Shown piece after piece: positions 25,780 to 33,723 of a DNA stretch of 64,000 nucleotides; the stretch's first letter is position 1, and each line of letters opens with the position of its first letter. The notes under the pieces were generated by a model that did no database searches, was not told the origin of the DNA, and worked only from the letters and a program-made list of their open reading frames with translations. The translations under genes and the position numbers were made by a program. Origin of the DNA: Sphingomonas hominis (GTDB taxonomy: Bacteria > Pseudomonadota > Alphaproteobacteria > Sphingomonadales > Sphingomonadaceae); the NCBI RefSeq assembly GCF_013328205.1, contig NZ_JABULH010000005.1, positions 186,001-250,000 on the forward strand. Reading direction: 5' to 3'.

Positions 25780-27180
25780 CTACCCGGCATAGGCCTTGAC
25801 CAGATCGAACAGGTAATCGCGCGAGGCGTAGAGCGAGGACACGCGGATACGCTCGTTCAATCCATGTGTGCCGTTGTTATCGGGCTCGAGGAAAGTACCG
25901 GGTGCGCCATAGACCGGGATGCCGATCGCCTCCAGGAACACGCCGTCGGTCGCGCCGGTCGACATCAGCGGCAGCAGCGGCACGCCGGGAAAATGCTTCG
26001 CCGCGACCGTGCGCATCGGCTCGATGATCTTGGGGTCGAGCGTCGGCGGGATCGCGGTCGGGCGAAACGGCTGGTTGGCGGTAACGGTCACCTTGGAGCC
26101 GGCGAGCTGCTTCAGGGTGGCGAGCGTGCCGTCGACGCTCTCGCCGGGGAAGATGCGGCAGTTGATGTTGGCGGTGGCGCGCTGCGGCAGCGCGTTCTCG
26201 GCATGGCCGGCGTTCAGCAGCGTGGCGACGCAGGTGGTGCGCAGTGTCGAGTGGAGCGTCTTGTCGCGGCTGACGATTGTGTCGGCGGCCGTGTCGTTCG
26301 GGTTCGCGAGCAGGCGCGTGATCGCCGTGCCGGTTTCACCACCCAGGCTCTTGGCGGTGGCGGCGAAGAAGGCGCGCGTCGTGTCGGTGAACTTTACCGG
26401 GAACTCGTGGCCCTGCACCGCTTTCAACGCGGTCGCGAGGTCGTAGATCGCGTTCTCCGGCGGCGGGGCCGAACTGTGCCCGCCGGGGTTGGTCGCGAGC
26501 ATGGTATAGTTCTGCGCCGCCTTCTCGCCGACCTGCACCGCCAGCACCTGCCGCTTGCCCTGCGCGTCGAGCCGCCCGCCGCCGCCCTCGTTCAAGGCAA
26601 ACTCCGCCGCGATCAGCTCGGGCTTGTTCTGCGCCAGCCATTGCGCGCCGTTGAAGGCGTAGGTGGTTTCCTCGCCGCAGGTCAGCGCGAGCTTGATCGT
26701 GCGTTTCGGTTTGTACCCCTGCTGGCGAAAACGGATCATCGCGTCGGCCCAGATCGCCGCCTGTGCCTTATCGTCGACGGTGCCGCGACCGTAGTAGAAG
26801 CCGTTCTCCTCGACAAGCGTGAACGGATCGCGCTGCCAATCGGCGCGCTTCGCCTCGACGACGTCGAGGTGGCCCATCAGCAGCATCGGCTTGTCGCGCG
26901 CTTCACTGCCCTTGAGGACCGCGACCAGCCCGCCGTCATTGGGGTGATCGGGGGTGGAGAACAACGTGATGTCGCTGTCGGCGTATCCGGCTGCCTTCAA
27001 CCGCTGGGCGAGCTGCGCCGATGCCTTGGTGCAGCTGCCGACGCCGACGACGGTGTTGGTCTCGACCAGCTCCTTGTAGAGATCGAAGAACGGCTTCTGG
27101 TCGGCGCGAGTTTGCGCAGCGGCCGGCATGGTCGCCATCATTGCCGCTCCTGCCAGCAGCTTGACCAACACTCCGCGCAT
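25780..27180 (-). CDS. Exported M20-family metallopeptidase
   Basis: 466-residue zinc exopeptidase with a signal peptide (MRGVLVKLLAGAAMMATMPA then AQ), so periplasmic. LLMGHLDVVEAKRADW carries the first zinc ligand and catalytic Asp; GRGTVDDKAQAAIW the bridging Asp; LTCGEETT the catalytic Glu pair; GHSSAPPPENAIYDLA the dimerisation-domain His; TGATDGVF and the C-terminal NNGTHGLNERI the last ligand. Start at ATG 27180 with GAGGGG upstream. It separates pdeM from the helicase gene and looks unrelated to DNA repair. Confidence 0.9.
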   Translation of the reverse strand: MRGVLVKLLAGAAMMATMPAAAQTRADQKPFFDLYKELVETNTVVGVGSCTKASAQLAQRLKAAGYADSDITLFSTPDHPNDGGLVAVLKGSEARDKPMLLMGHLDVVEAKRADWQRDPFTLVEENGFYYGRGTVDDKAQAAIWADAMIRFRQQGYKPKRTIKLALTCGEETTYAFNGAQWLAQNKPELIAAEFALNEGGGGRLDAQGKRQVLAVQVGEKAAQNYTMLATNPGGHSSAPPPENAIYDLATALKAVQGHEFPVKFTDTTRAFFAATAKSLGGETGTAITRLLANPNDTAADTIVSRDKTLHSTLRTTCVATLLNAGHAENALPQRATANINCRIFPGESVDGTLATLKQLAGSKVTVTANQPFRPTAIPPTLDPKIIEPMRTVAAKHFPGVPLLPLMSTGATDGVFLEAIGIPVYGAPGTFLEPDNNGTHGLNERIRVSSLYASRDYLFDLVKAYAG

Positions 27181-27279
27181 CCTGCATCCCCTCGCAACCG
27201 TTACGCCGTACAGGGTCGCAGCGAATGCGCGATTGCGCAACGCTATTGGGCGATTGCGCGATCAGGGATGCCCGGCGGC

Positions 27280-29703
27280 TCAGTCGATCGCCATAGCCTC
27301 GTGCGCCAATGCCTCGGCCTCGATCAGCAGCGCGTCGTCGGCGCTGTTGGTGGAGATACGCTCGCGCCCGATCAGCACCAGCACCGGGACGGCCAGCGGG
27401 GAGACGCGCGGCAGGTCGACGTGGACCATCGTGTCGGCGGCGCGCTCGAGCAGGCTGGCGAGCCGCCCGACATCGGTCATCCGCGCGCGTGCATCGTCCC
27501 ACGCGGCCTGGAGCAATACATGGCTCGGTTCATACTGCCGCAGCACGTCGTAGATCAGGTCGGTGGAGAAGGTAACCTGCTTGCCGGTCTTGCGCTTGCC
27601 GGGATGTTGGCGTTCGACGAGGCCTCCGATCACCGCGACCTCGCGGAAGGCGCGCTTGAGCAGGTGTGAACGTTCGACCCAGTCGACGAACTCGTCCTCC
27701 AATATGTCGGCGGAGAACAAGGCGGCGGGGTCGGTGATCTTCTCCAGCCCGAAACAGGCCAGCGCGTAGTCGTTGGCAACGAAGCCGAGGGGTTTCAGCC
27801 CCATCGTCTCCATGCGTTTGGTGACGAGCATGCCGAGCGACTGGTGCGCGTTCCACCCCTCGAACGAATAGGCGACCATGTAATGGCGGCCCTCGCGCAC
27901 GAACGTTTCCACCAGCAACTGATCGGGGCGCGGCAACACCGAGCGGCGGTCCTGTATCTCGAGCCATTCGCGCACGTCGGGCGGAAAACGGTGCCACTCG
28001 GACGAGGATGCGAGAAAGCCGCGGACACGGTCGGCGAGGCTGGTCGACAGCGGCATCCGGCTGCCGCCATAGGTTGGAATGCGCGCGGGACGGCTGGTCG
28101 CGCGGACGATCAAATCCTCGGTGTCGATCTTCTCGACCTCGAGGCTCAATCCGGCGAAGAAGAAGGTGTCGCCGTGGGAGAGGGTGGAGGCGAAGCCTTC
28201 CTCGACCTTGCCGAGCGCGCGACCGTTGCCGAAGCGAACCTTGAGCATCGTCGCCTCGACGATGATACCGGCGTTGAGGCGGTGTTGCGCGACGAAGCGC
28301 GGATGGCTGACGCGCCATTGTCCGTCGGCATCCTGGCTCAGCCGCTTGAAACGGTCGTAGGCGCGCAAGCTGTAGCCGCCGTCGCGGATGAAGCCGAGCA
28401 CGCGGTCGAACAGCTCGTCGGTCAGTGCCGAATAGGGGAGGGCGGAGCGCACTTCGCCCAGCATCGCGGCCTGGTCGAACGGTGCCGCGCAGGCGCACGC
28501 CATCAAATGCTGCGCGAGCACGTCGAGCGTGCCCATGCGGAAGATGTCGGGGTCGAGCTCGCCCGCCTCAACCGCGTCCAATGCGGCGCGTGCCTCGAGA
28601 TATTCGAAGCGGTTGCCGGGCACGACCAGCGCCTGCGACGATTCGTCGAGCCGGTGGTTCGATCGGCCGATCCGCTGAAGCAGGCGCGACGACCCCTTCG
28701 GCGCGCCCATTTGGATCACGCAATCGACGTCGCCCCAGTCGACGCCGAGGTCGAGGCTGGAGGTCGCGACGAGCGCGCGCAGCCGCCCCGACGCCATAGC
28801 CGCCTCGACCTTGCGGCGTGCCTCTTTCTCCAGACTGCCGTGATGGATGCCGATCGGTAGCTGGTCGGTGTTCGACTTCCACAAATCCTGGAAGATCAGC
28901 TCGGCGAGCGCGCGGGTGTTGCAGAAGATGATGCTGGTGCGATGATGCGCGATCTCCGCCATCACCTGCGCCGCGGCGTAACGGCCCGAGTGGCCCGCCC
29001 AGGGTACGCGATCCTCGGGCAGCAGGATCGCGATGTTGGGGTCGGCGCCGCCTTCGCCCTGCACCAGGCTGACCGTGTCGATGTCGCCGTCGGGGGCGAG
29101 CCAGGCGCGATAGCCGTCAGGGTCGGCGACGGTCGCGGACAGCGCGACGCGGCGCATCGCGGGCGCGATCCGCTGCAACCGCGCCATGCACAGCGACAGC
29201 AGGTCGCCGCGCTTGCCGGTCGCGAAGGCGTGAACCTCGTCGACCACGATCGTGCGCAACTGCGCGAACATCGTGAAACTGTCGGGGTAGCTGAGCAGCA
29301 GAGACAGCGACTCGGGTGTGGTCAGCAGGATCTGCGGCGGGCGCGCGCGCTGGCGTGCCTTGCGATCGGACGGCGTATCGCCGGTGCGCGTCTCGACGCG
29401 AATGTCGACGCCCATCTCGTCGATTGGCGTGACGAGGTTGCGCTGGATGTCCACCGCCAGCGCCTTCAACGGCGAGACGTAGAGCGTGTGGAGCCCGTCG
29501 ACTGGATGCTCGATCAGTTCGGCGAGCGTCGGCAGGAACCCCGCGAGCGTCTTGCCCGCGCCCGTGGTTGCGACGAGCAGTGCAGACCGGCCGCGCCGTG
29601 CCTCCGCCAGCATGTCGAGCTGGTGACGACGCGGTTTCCAGCCGCGCCCCTCGAACCAGCGCGCGAGTGGCGCAGGAACCTGGTTGTCGGGCGCGGTCAC
29701 CAC
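27280..29703 (-). CDS. Ligase-associated DEXH-box helicase (Lhr-like)
   Basis: 807-residue SF2 helicase of the Lhr group. Motif I LLVATTGAGKTLAGFLP; DEVHAF (DEVH) motif II; LSATVADPDG motif III; motif VI IGRSNHRLDESSQ; then the winged-helix and Lhr-specific domains (GDTFFFAGLSLEVEKI, IPTYGGSRMPLST). These features match the helicase of the bacterial set containing an ATP-dependent ligase, PdeM and a beta-CASP exonuclease. Here the exonuclease lies just beyond, on the opposite strand, and no ligase is seen in the window. Confidence 0.92.
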   Translation of the reverse strand: MVTAPDNQVPAPLARWFEGRGWKPRRHQLDMLAEARRGRSALLVATTGAGKTLAGFLPTLAELIEHPVDGLHTLYVSPLKALAVDIQRNLVTPIDEMGVDIRVETRTGDTPSDRKARQRARPPQILLTTPESLSLLLSYPDSFTMFAQLRTIVVDEVHAFATGKRGDLLSLCMARLQRIAPAMRRVALSATVADPDGYRAWLAPDGDIDTVSLVQGEGGADPNIAILLPEDRVPWAGHSGRYAAAQVMAEIAHHRTSIIFCNTRALAELIFQDLWKSNTDQLPIGIHHGSLEKEARRKVEAAMASGRLRALVATSSLDLGVDWGDVDCVIQMGAPKGSSRLLQRIGRSNHRLDESSQALVVPGNRFEYLEARAALDAVEAGELDPDIFRMGTLDVLAQHLMACACAAPFDQAAMLGEVRSALPYSALTDELFDRVLGFIRDGGYSLRAYDRFKRLSQDADGQWRVSHPRFVAQHRLNAGIIVEATMLKVRFGNGRALGKVEEGFASTLSHGDTFFFAGLSLEVEKIDTEDLIVRATSRPARIPTYGGSRMPLSTSLADRVRGFLASSSEWHRFPPDVREWLEIQDRRSVLPRPDQLLVETFVREGRHYMVAYSFEGWNAHQSLGMLVTKRMETMGLKPLGFVANDYALACFGLEKITDPAALFSADILEDEFVDWVERSHLLKRAFREVAVIGGLVERQHPGKRKTGKQVTFSTDLIYDVLRQYEPSHVLLQAAWDDARARMTDVGRLASLLERAADTMVHVDLPRVSPLAVPVLVLIGRERISTNSADDALLIEAEALAHEAMAID

Positions 29704-29741
29704 GTCACTCGACCGCGGTTCGATACGTCAGGCAAGCGCGA

Positions 29742-29921
29742 TCACGGCGTGCGCGCGCGGTCCTCGGCCGATTGCTCGTGATAGTTCCGCCGGGTCGCTT
29801 CTTCGGTTTGGCGGAATTCGGCCGGCGTCTGCTTGTTGCGCAGCTTGGCAAACAGGATCGCGCCGCCGAGCACCACGAAACCGAGGATGACGAGAATTGC
29901 CTGAAGATTGTCGCCGAACAT
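29742..29921 (-). CDS. Small single-pass membrane protein (59 aa)
   Basis: Short frame starting ATG at 29921: MFGDNLQAILVILGFVVLGG, then AILFAKLRNKQTPAEFRQTE and a charged tail EEATRRNYHEQSAEDRARTP. A single hydrophobic helix spans about residues 7-26, followed by a positively charged cytosolic tail. GGGAGCAGG precedes the ATG, a good ribosome binding site. It fills the gap between the helicase start and the exonuclease start. Family and function not recognised; it could be translated with the helicase. Confidence 0.6.
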   Translation of the reverse strand: MFGDNLQAILVILGFVVLGGAILFAKLRNKQTPAEFRQTEEATRRNYHEQSAEDRARTP

Positions 29922-30027
29922 CGCCTGCTCCCATCACTATTCCCCACGCTAACGAGCACGACGGTTCATTCGATCCCGGAACATGCCTGACCCGGAACGC
30001 ACGACGCCGCTGGCCGGTTGATCGCGG

Positions 30028-31038
30028 ATGGCGACACGCGCACCGACGTTAGGCGACTGGATCGAACCGCATCCGCACGGCATCTACGTGCGCCCGGCCG
30101 ACGCGTGGATCGACCCGTCGACGGCGCAGCCGCGCGCGTTGGTGACGCACGGCCACGCCGATCACGCGCGCGGTGGGCACGGCGCGGTATGGGCGACGCC
30201 CGAAACGCTGGCGATCATGGACGTGCGCTACGGCCAGCAATCGGCCAATCCGGTGCAGTACGGCGAGACGATCCGCATGGGCGACGTCGAGGTCGGCTAC
30301 GTTCCCGCCGGCCACGTGCTCGGCTCGGCACAGATCGTACTAGATTACCGCGGCGAGCGCGTCGTGGTGTCGGGCGACTACAAGCGACGCAGCGATCCGA
30401 CCTGCACGCCGTTCGAGCCGGTCAAATGCGACGTGTTCGTGACCGAGGCGACGTTCGGGCTCCCCGTGTTTCGCCACCCCGATACGGGCGACGAGATCGA
30501 CAAGCTGATCGCCGCGCTGCACGCCAATCCGACGCGCTGTGTGCTGGTCGGCGCCTACGCGCTCGGCAAGGCGCAGCGCGTGATCGCGGAATTGCGCGAG
30601 CGCGGGCACGAGGCGCCGATCTACCTCCATGGTGCCTTGCAGCGCTTGTGCGACCTTTATGTCGAGCAGGGCGTGCGGCTGGGCGAGCTGCGCACGGTGG
30701 CCGACGCGAGCAAGGCGGAGATGGCGGGGCATGTCGTGATGTGTCCGCCGGGCGCGCTCAACGACCGTTGGTCCAGGCGGCTGCCGGACCCGATCACCGC
30801 GATGGCGAGCGGGTGGATGCGCGTGCGGCAACGCGCGCGGCAGAAGAACGTCGAGCTGCCGCTGATCCTGTCCGACCACGCCGACTGGGACGAGCTGACG
30901 ACGACATTGCTCGAGATCAGCCCCAAGGAGGTGTGGGTGACGCACGGGCGGGAGGACGCGCTGGTCCATTGGTGCATGACGCGCCAGATCCGCGCGCGCG
31001 CGCTGGCACTCGCCGGGTTCGAGGACGAGGACGATTGA
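30028..31038 (+). CDS. Ligase-associated beta-CASP exonuclease
   Basis: 336-residue metallo-beta-lactamase/beta-CASP nuclease of the ligase-associated DNA damage response group (related to mRNA 3'-end processing factors). VTHGHADHARGGHG is the HxHxDH metal site; VVVSGDYKRRSDPTC gives the bridging Asp; TEATFGLPVF, and LPLILSDHADWDEL holds the later His. The Lhr-like helicase lies on the other strand, with a small membrane protein between. A family A palindrome follows its stop. Confidence 0.9.
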   Translation: MATRAPTLGDWIEPHPHGIYVRPADAWIDPSTAQPRALVTHGHADHARGGHGAVWATPETLAIMDVRYGQQSANPVQYGETIRMGDVEVGYVPAGHVLGSAQIVLDYRGERVVVSGDYKRRSDPTCTPFEPVKCDVFVTEATFGLPVFRHPDTGDEIDKLIAALHANPTRCVLVGAYALGKAQRVIAELRERGHEAPIYLHGALQRLCDLYVEQGVRLGELRTVADASKAEMAGHVVMCPPGALNDRWSRRLPDPITAMASGWMRVRQRARQKNVELPLILSDHADWDELTTTLLEISPKEVWVTHGREDALVHWCMTRQIRARALALAGFEDEDD

Positions 31039-31046
31039 GTGTTCAC

Positions 31047-31073
31047 GTCACCCCGGACTTGATCCGGGATGAC
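31047..31073 (+). repeat. Palindromic repeat, family A, short unit
   Basis: GTCACCCCGGACTTGATCCG followed by GGATGAC: inverted ends GTCA/TGAC around CCCGGAC-ttga-TCCGGG. It lies between convergent genes (exonuclease and cytochrome c) and may also serve as their transcript end. Confidence 0.7.
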
Positions 31074-31078
31074 GGCAG

Positions 31079-31528
31079 CTAGGAACAGTCGAGTTTGCCG
31101 CCGCCGTTCGCGTAAAGGTAGGCGATGACGTCGGCGCGAGTCAGCCCGTCGCGTAGGCCCGGAAAGTGCATCGACGTGCCCGGCGCGAACGCTGCCGGGT
31201 TGGTCAGCCAGCGATCGAGCCGTTCACAGCTCCACGCGCCCCCGACCGATTGCAGCGCGGCGGTATAGCCGAAGCGCTGGCTGTTGTGCCCGACCTGCGC
31301 ACGCGTGACGCCGTACAGATTGGGGCCGTCGCGGTCGCCCGTACCTTCGTTGATCGTATGGCAGGCGGCGCATTGGCGGAACACCGCGCGTCCGGCGCCG
31401 GCGTCGGCGACCTTCATGCGTGCGGCGAGCGGCGCATCGGGTGAGACGCCGCGGTCGCGCGCGGCGGGCGCGCAGGCGGCGAGCGATGCCGCGAGCGCGA
31501 GGCTAGTCGAACGAACTGCCGCCCGCAT
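31079..31528 (-). CDS. Class I cytochrome c, probable lipoprotein
   Basis: 149 residues. The N-terminus RSTSLALAASLAAC ends in a lipobox (LAAC), so the protein is probably lipid-anchored in the periplasm. The haem site is QCAACH (CxxCH), followed by GPNLYGVTRAQVGHNSQRFGYT and the distal ligand Met in APGTSMHFPGL, the pattern of class I c-type cytochromes (c550/c552). Start ATG 31528, overlapping the end of the DUF983 gene by 26 nt. It probably carries electrons in respiration; the partner is not evident. Confidence 0.88.
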   Translation of the reverse strand: MRAAVRSTSLALAASLAACAPAARDRGVSPDAPLAARMKVADAGAGRAVFRQCAACHTINEGTGDRDGPNLYGVTRAQVGHNSQRFGYTAALQSVGGAWSCERLDRWLTNPAAFAPGTSMHFPGLRDGLTRADVIAYLYANGGGKLDCS

Positions 31529-31967
31529 CCGTGTCACGCCCTTCCAGTTTCGCCCACAGGCCGCCGGTGCCCGCTTCCTGTGCGCGATTAACGTATTGCG
31601 ACGCGACCAGGCAGCCCTTGATCGGCCGTAGCGGCAACAGGCAGCCGAGCACCATGATCGGCACCGAGGTGACAAGATGCACCCAGGCCGGCGGATCATA
31701 CGCGACCTGTATCCACACCACGATAAAGGTCAGCGGCAGCGCGATGATGCACAGCGAGAAGAACGCAGGCCCATCGTCGGCCGCGGCGAAACGGTAATCG
31801 AGCCCGCAATGGTCGCACTTGGGTGCGATTTTGAGCCACGACGAGAACATCTTCCCCTCGCCGCAGCGCGGGCACAGCCCCTTCAATCCGCAGTGCAGGA
31901 TCCACTTGAGCGGCGACCGGCGCTCAGCGGCGGGCGTGTCGGCGGGCTCGGGTGTTGGATCGTCCAT
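31503..31967 (-). CDS. DUF983 membrane protein
   Basis: 154 residues with a zinc-ribbon-like pair CPRCGEGKMF / CDHCGLDYRF (about 30-65), then two membrane helices (FFSLCIIALPLTFIVVWIQV and VTSVPIMVLGCLLPL). This is the DUF983 arrangement. Such genes often lie near cytochrome oxidase genes, but here the partner is a cytochrome c gene. Start taken at ATG 31967; the frame is open 60 codons further upstream from a TTG. Function unknown. Confidence 0.85.
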   Translation of the reverse strand: MDDPTPEPADTPAAERRSPLKWILHCGLKGLCPRCGEGKMFSSWLKIAPKCDHCGLDYRFAAADDGPAFFSLCIIALPLTFIVVWIQVAYDPPAWVHLVTSVPIMVLGCLLPLRPIKGCLVASQYVNRAQEAGTGGLWAKLEGRDTDAGGSSFD

Positions 31968-32287
31968 GCATGCAACATGGGCGTTCGGGCGTGCGAAGGC
32001 GAGGGTGGAGCGAGCGTCGGACGAGGGCGAATAGCTGATCCACGTTACCGTCACCGGCAGCACGAAGTGGATCCGCACGCTGCCGTCCACCTGCGCGGCC
32101 AACCGCTTGCCCCCGGGCAGGTGCGCGTCGCCGCACGCCGCCTTCAACTATTTCGCGACCGACTCACCGCCGTCATCCCGAACTTGATCCGGAATTCCGC
32201 TTCTTCTTGCTGAGCTATTGCTGAAGTGGAGCCCATAGAATTCCGTAAATTCGCCTCCAGCCCGTCCGCCACACGGACACCTAGCAG
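31968..32287. other. Intergenic region with degenerate repeat
   Basis: About 320 bp between the DUF983 gene and the amidohydrolase. The half nearest DUF983 is an open in-frame extension on the minus strand (from TTG 32147) with a mildly protein-like composition (LAAQVDGSVRIHFVLPVTVT) but no match I recognise; it may be a gene remnant or chance. The other half holds a decayed family A repeat (32172-32245). Confidence 0.5.
32172..32245 (+). repeat. Palindromic repeat, family A, degenerate copy
   Basis: GTCATCCCGAACTTGATCCG then GAATTCCGCTTCTTC..., with a partner GAATTCCG near 32238-32245. The left arm matches the other copies; the right arm has lost the TGAC end. Confidence 0.5.
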
Positions 32288-33568
32288 TCAGCGCGGGCTG
32301 CGCTCGACCTCGCCGCCCTTCATCACGAAGCTGACGCGTTCGAGCGCGCGCACATCGGACAGCGGATCGCCGTCGACCGCGATCAGGTCGCCGTAGCGCC
32401 CCGACGCGATCGCGCCGACGTCGCTGCGATTGAGCGACTCGGCCGCGTTCTTCGTCGCCGCCTGGATTGCCTCCATCGGCGTCATGCCCCATTCGACCAT
32501 TTTGGCGAACTGCCTGGCATTGTCGCCGTTGGGGTAGACGCCGCCGTCGGTGCCGAACACCATCTTCACGCCGGCGGCGTGCGCGGCGCGGAAGGTCTCG
32601 CGCTGCTTGCGGCCGATCACCTTTTCCTTTTCCAGGCTCTCGGGGAAGGCACCGTTCTTCGCGCCCTCGGCCAGGATGTAGTCGTCGTTGTAGATGTCCA
32701 TGCTGAACCACGCGCCGTGCTCGCGCGCGAGCTTGAACGATTCGGGGTCGGCGAGGCTGGCGTGCTCAATCGTGTCGACGCCGGCGCGAAGCGCGTCGTT
32801 GATGCCCGCGGTGCCGTGCGCGTGCGCGGCGACGCGCATGCCGAGCATGTGCGCCTCGTCGGTCACCGCCTTCATCTCGGGCAAACTCATCTGCTGCGCG
32901 CCGGGTGAATCGCGCTTGGACAGCACGCCGCCGGTGGCGCAAATCTTGATCACCTCGGCGCCGTATTTGCGCATCGTGCGCACCAGCTTGCGATAACCGT
33001 CGGGCGTGTCGGCGACGCTGGGGTTGGGCACGGCGGCGAACGACGGCGGCAGCGCCTCGGTCGCGTCGCAGTGGCCGCCGGTCGCGCCCAGCGCGTACCC
33101 TGCGGGGACGATGCGCGGGCCGGGCACGTAGCCGCCCTCGATCCCCTGTTTCAGCGCCACGTCGTCGTAATTGCCCGACCCGACGTTGCGCACGGTGGTG
33201 AAGCCGGCGTCGAGCGTCTTCTTCGCATTGGCGACGCCGACCACGGTGGCGAAATTGTCGGTGAACTCGAGCCCGCGGTATCCCGACAGCCGTGGGTCGC
33301 TGGTAAGGTGAACGTGCATGTCGATCAGCCCGGGCAGCAGCGTGCGTGCACCCAGGTCGATCCGCTCCGCGCCGGTGGGAACGGTGTCACCGCGGCGGCC
33401 GACCGCGGTGATGCGGCCGTCGGTCACCACCACCTGCGCATCGTCGACGCGGCGGCCCGACAGCACGTCGATCATGTGCGCGGCGGTGACGACAACGGTG
33501 CGCGCCTCCGCGGCGAGCGGCGCGAGCGCGAGCATGGTGGCGCCGAGAAGCGCGGACAGACGATGCAT
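32288..33568 (-). CDS. Exported metal-dependent amidohydrolase
   Basis: 426 residues with a signal peptide (MHRLSALLGATMLALAPLAA). It belongs to the imidazolonepropionase-like/prolidase branch of amidohydrolases. DMHVHLT is the HxH metal site; VIKICATGGVLSK has the probable carbamylated Lys; RVAAHAHG and DTIEHASL provide the metal His residues; MVFGTDGG the catalytic Asp. Relatives cleave dipeptides with a C-terminal Pro or Arg/Lys. ATG 33568 with GAAGGG upstream. It is divergent from the S10 peptidase, which suggests a peptide-use locus. Confidence 0.88.
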   Translation of the reverse strand: MHRLSALLGATMLALAPLAAEARTVVVTAAHMIDVLSGRRVDDAQVVVTDGRITAVGRRGDTVPTGAERIDLGARTLLPGLIDMHVHLTSDPRLSGYRGLEFTDNFATVVGVANAKKTLDAGFTTVRNVGSGNYDDVALKQGIEGGYVPGPRIVPAGYALGATGGHCDATEALPPSFAAVPNPSVADTPDGYRKLVRTMRKYGAEVIKICATGGVLSKRDSPGAQQMSLPEMKAVTDEAHMLGMRVAAHAHGTAGINDALRAGVDTIEHASLADPESFKLAREHGAWFSMDIYNDDYILAEGAKNGAFPESLEKEKVIGRKQRETFRAAHAAGVKMVFGTDGGVYPNGDNARQFAKMVEWGMTPMEAIQAATKNAAESLNRSDVGAIASGRYGDLIAVDGDPLSDVRALERVSFVMKGGEVERSPR

Positions 33569-33723
33569 GTGAAACCCTTCCCCTGTTGCGCGCAGCCTTG
33601 CCGCGCGCGCGGCGAAGGACAAGTGCTTTCGTCACGCTGCGGCATACGGGTGCTTTCGCTTGAATGGGTGAAGGATGCTGGCCTAGGCTGCGTGCAAACA
33701 AGATGATCGAAGGGGGTTCGCGC
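33569..33723. promoter_or_regulatory. Divergent promoter region, amidohydrolase / S10 peptidase
   Basis: 155 bp between two divergent secreted-hydrolase genes. It must hold promoters for both, but I see no confident -35/-10 pair or operator palindrome. Confidence 0.35.
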
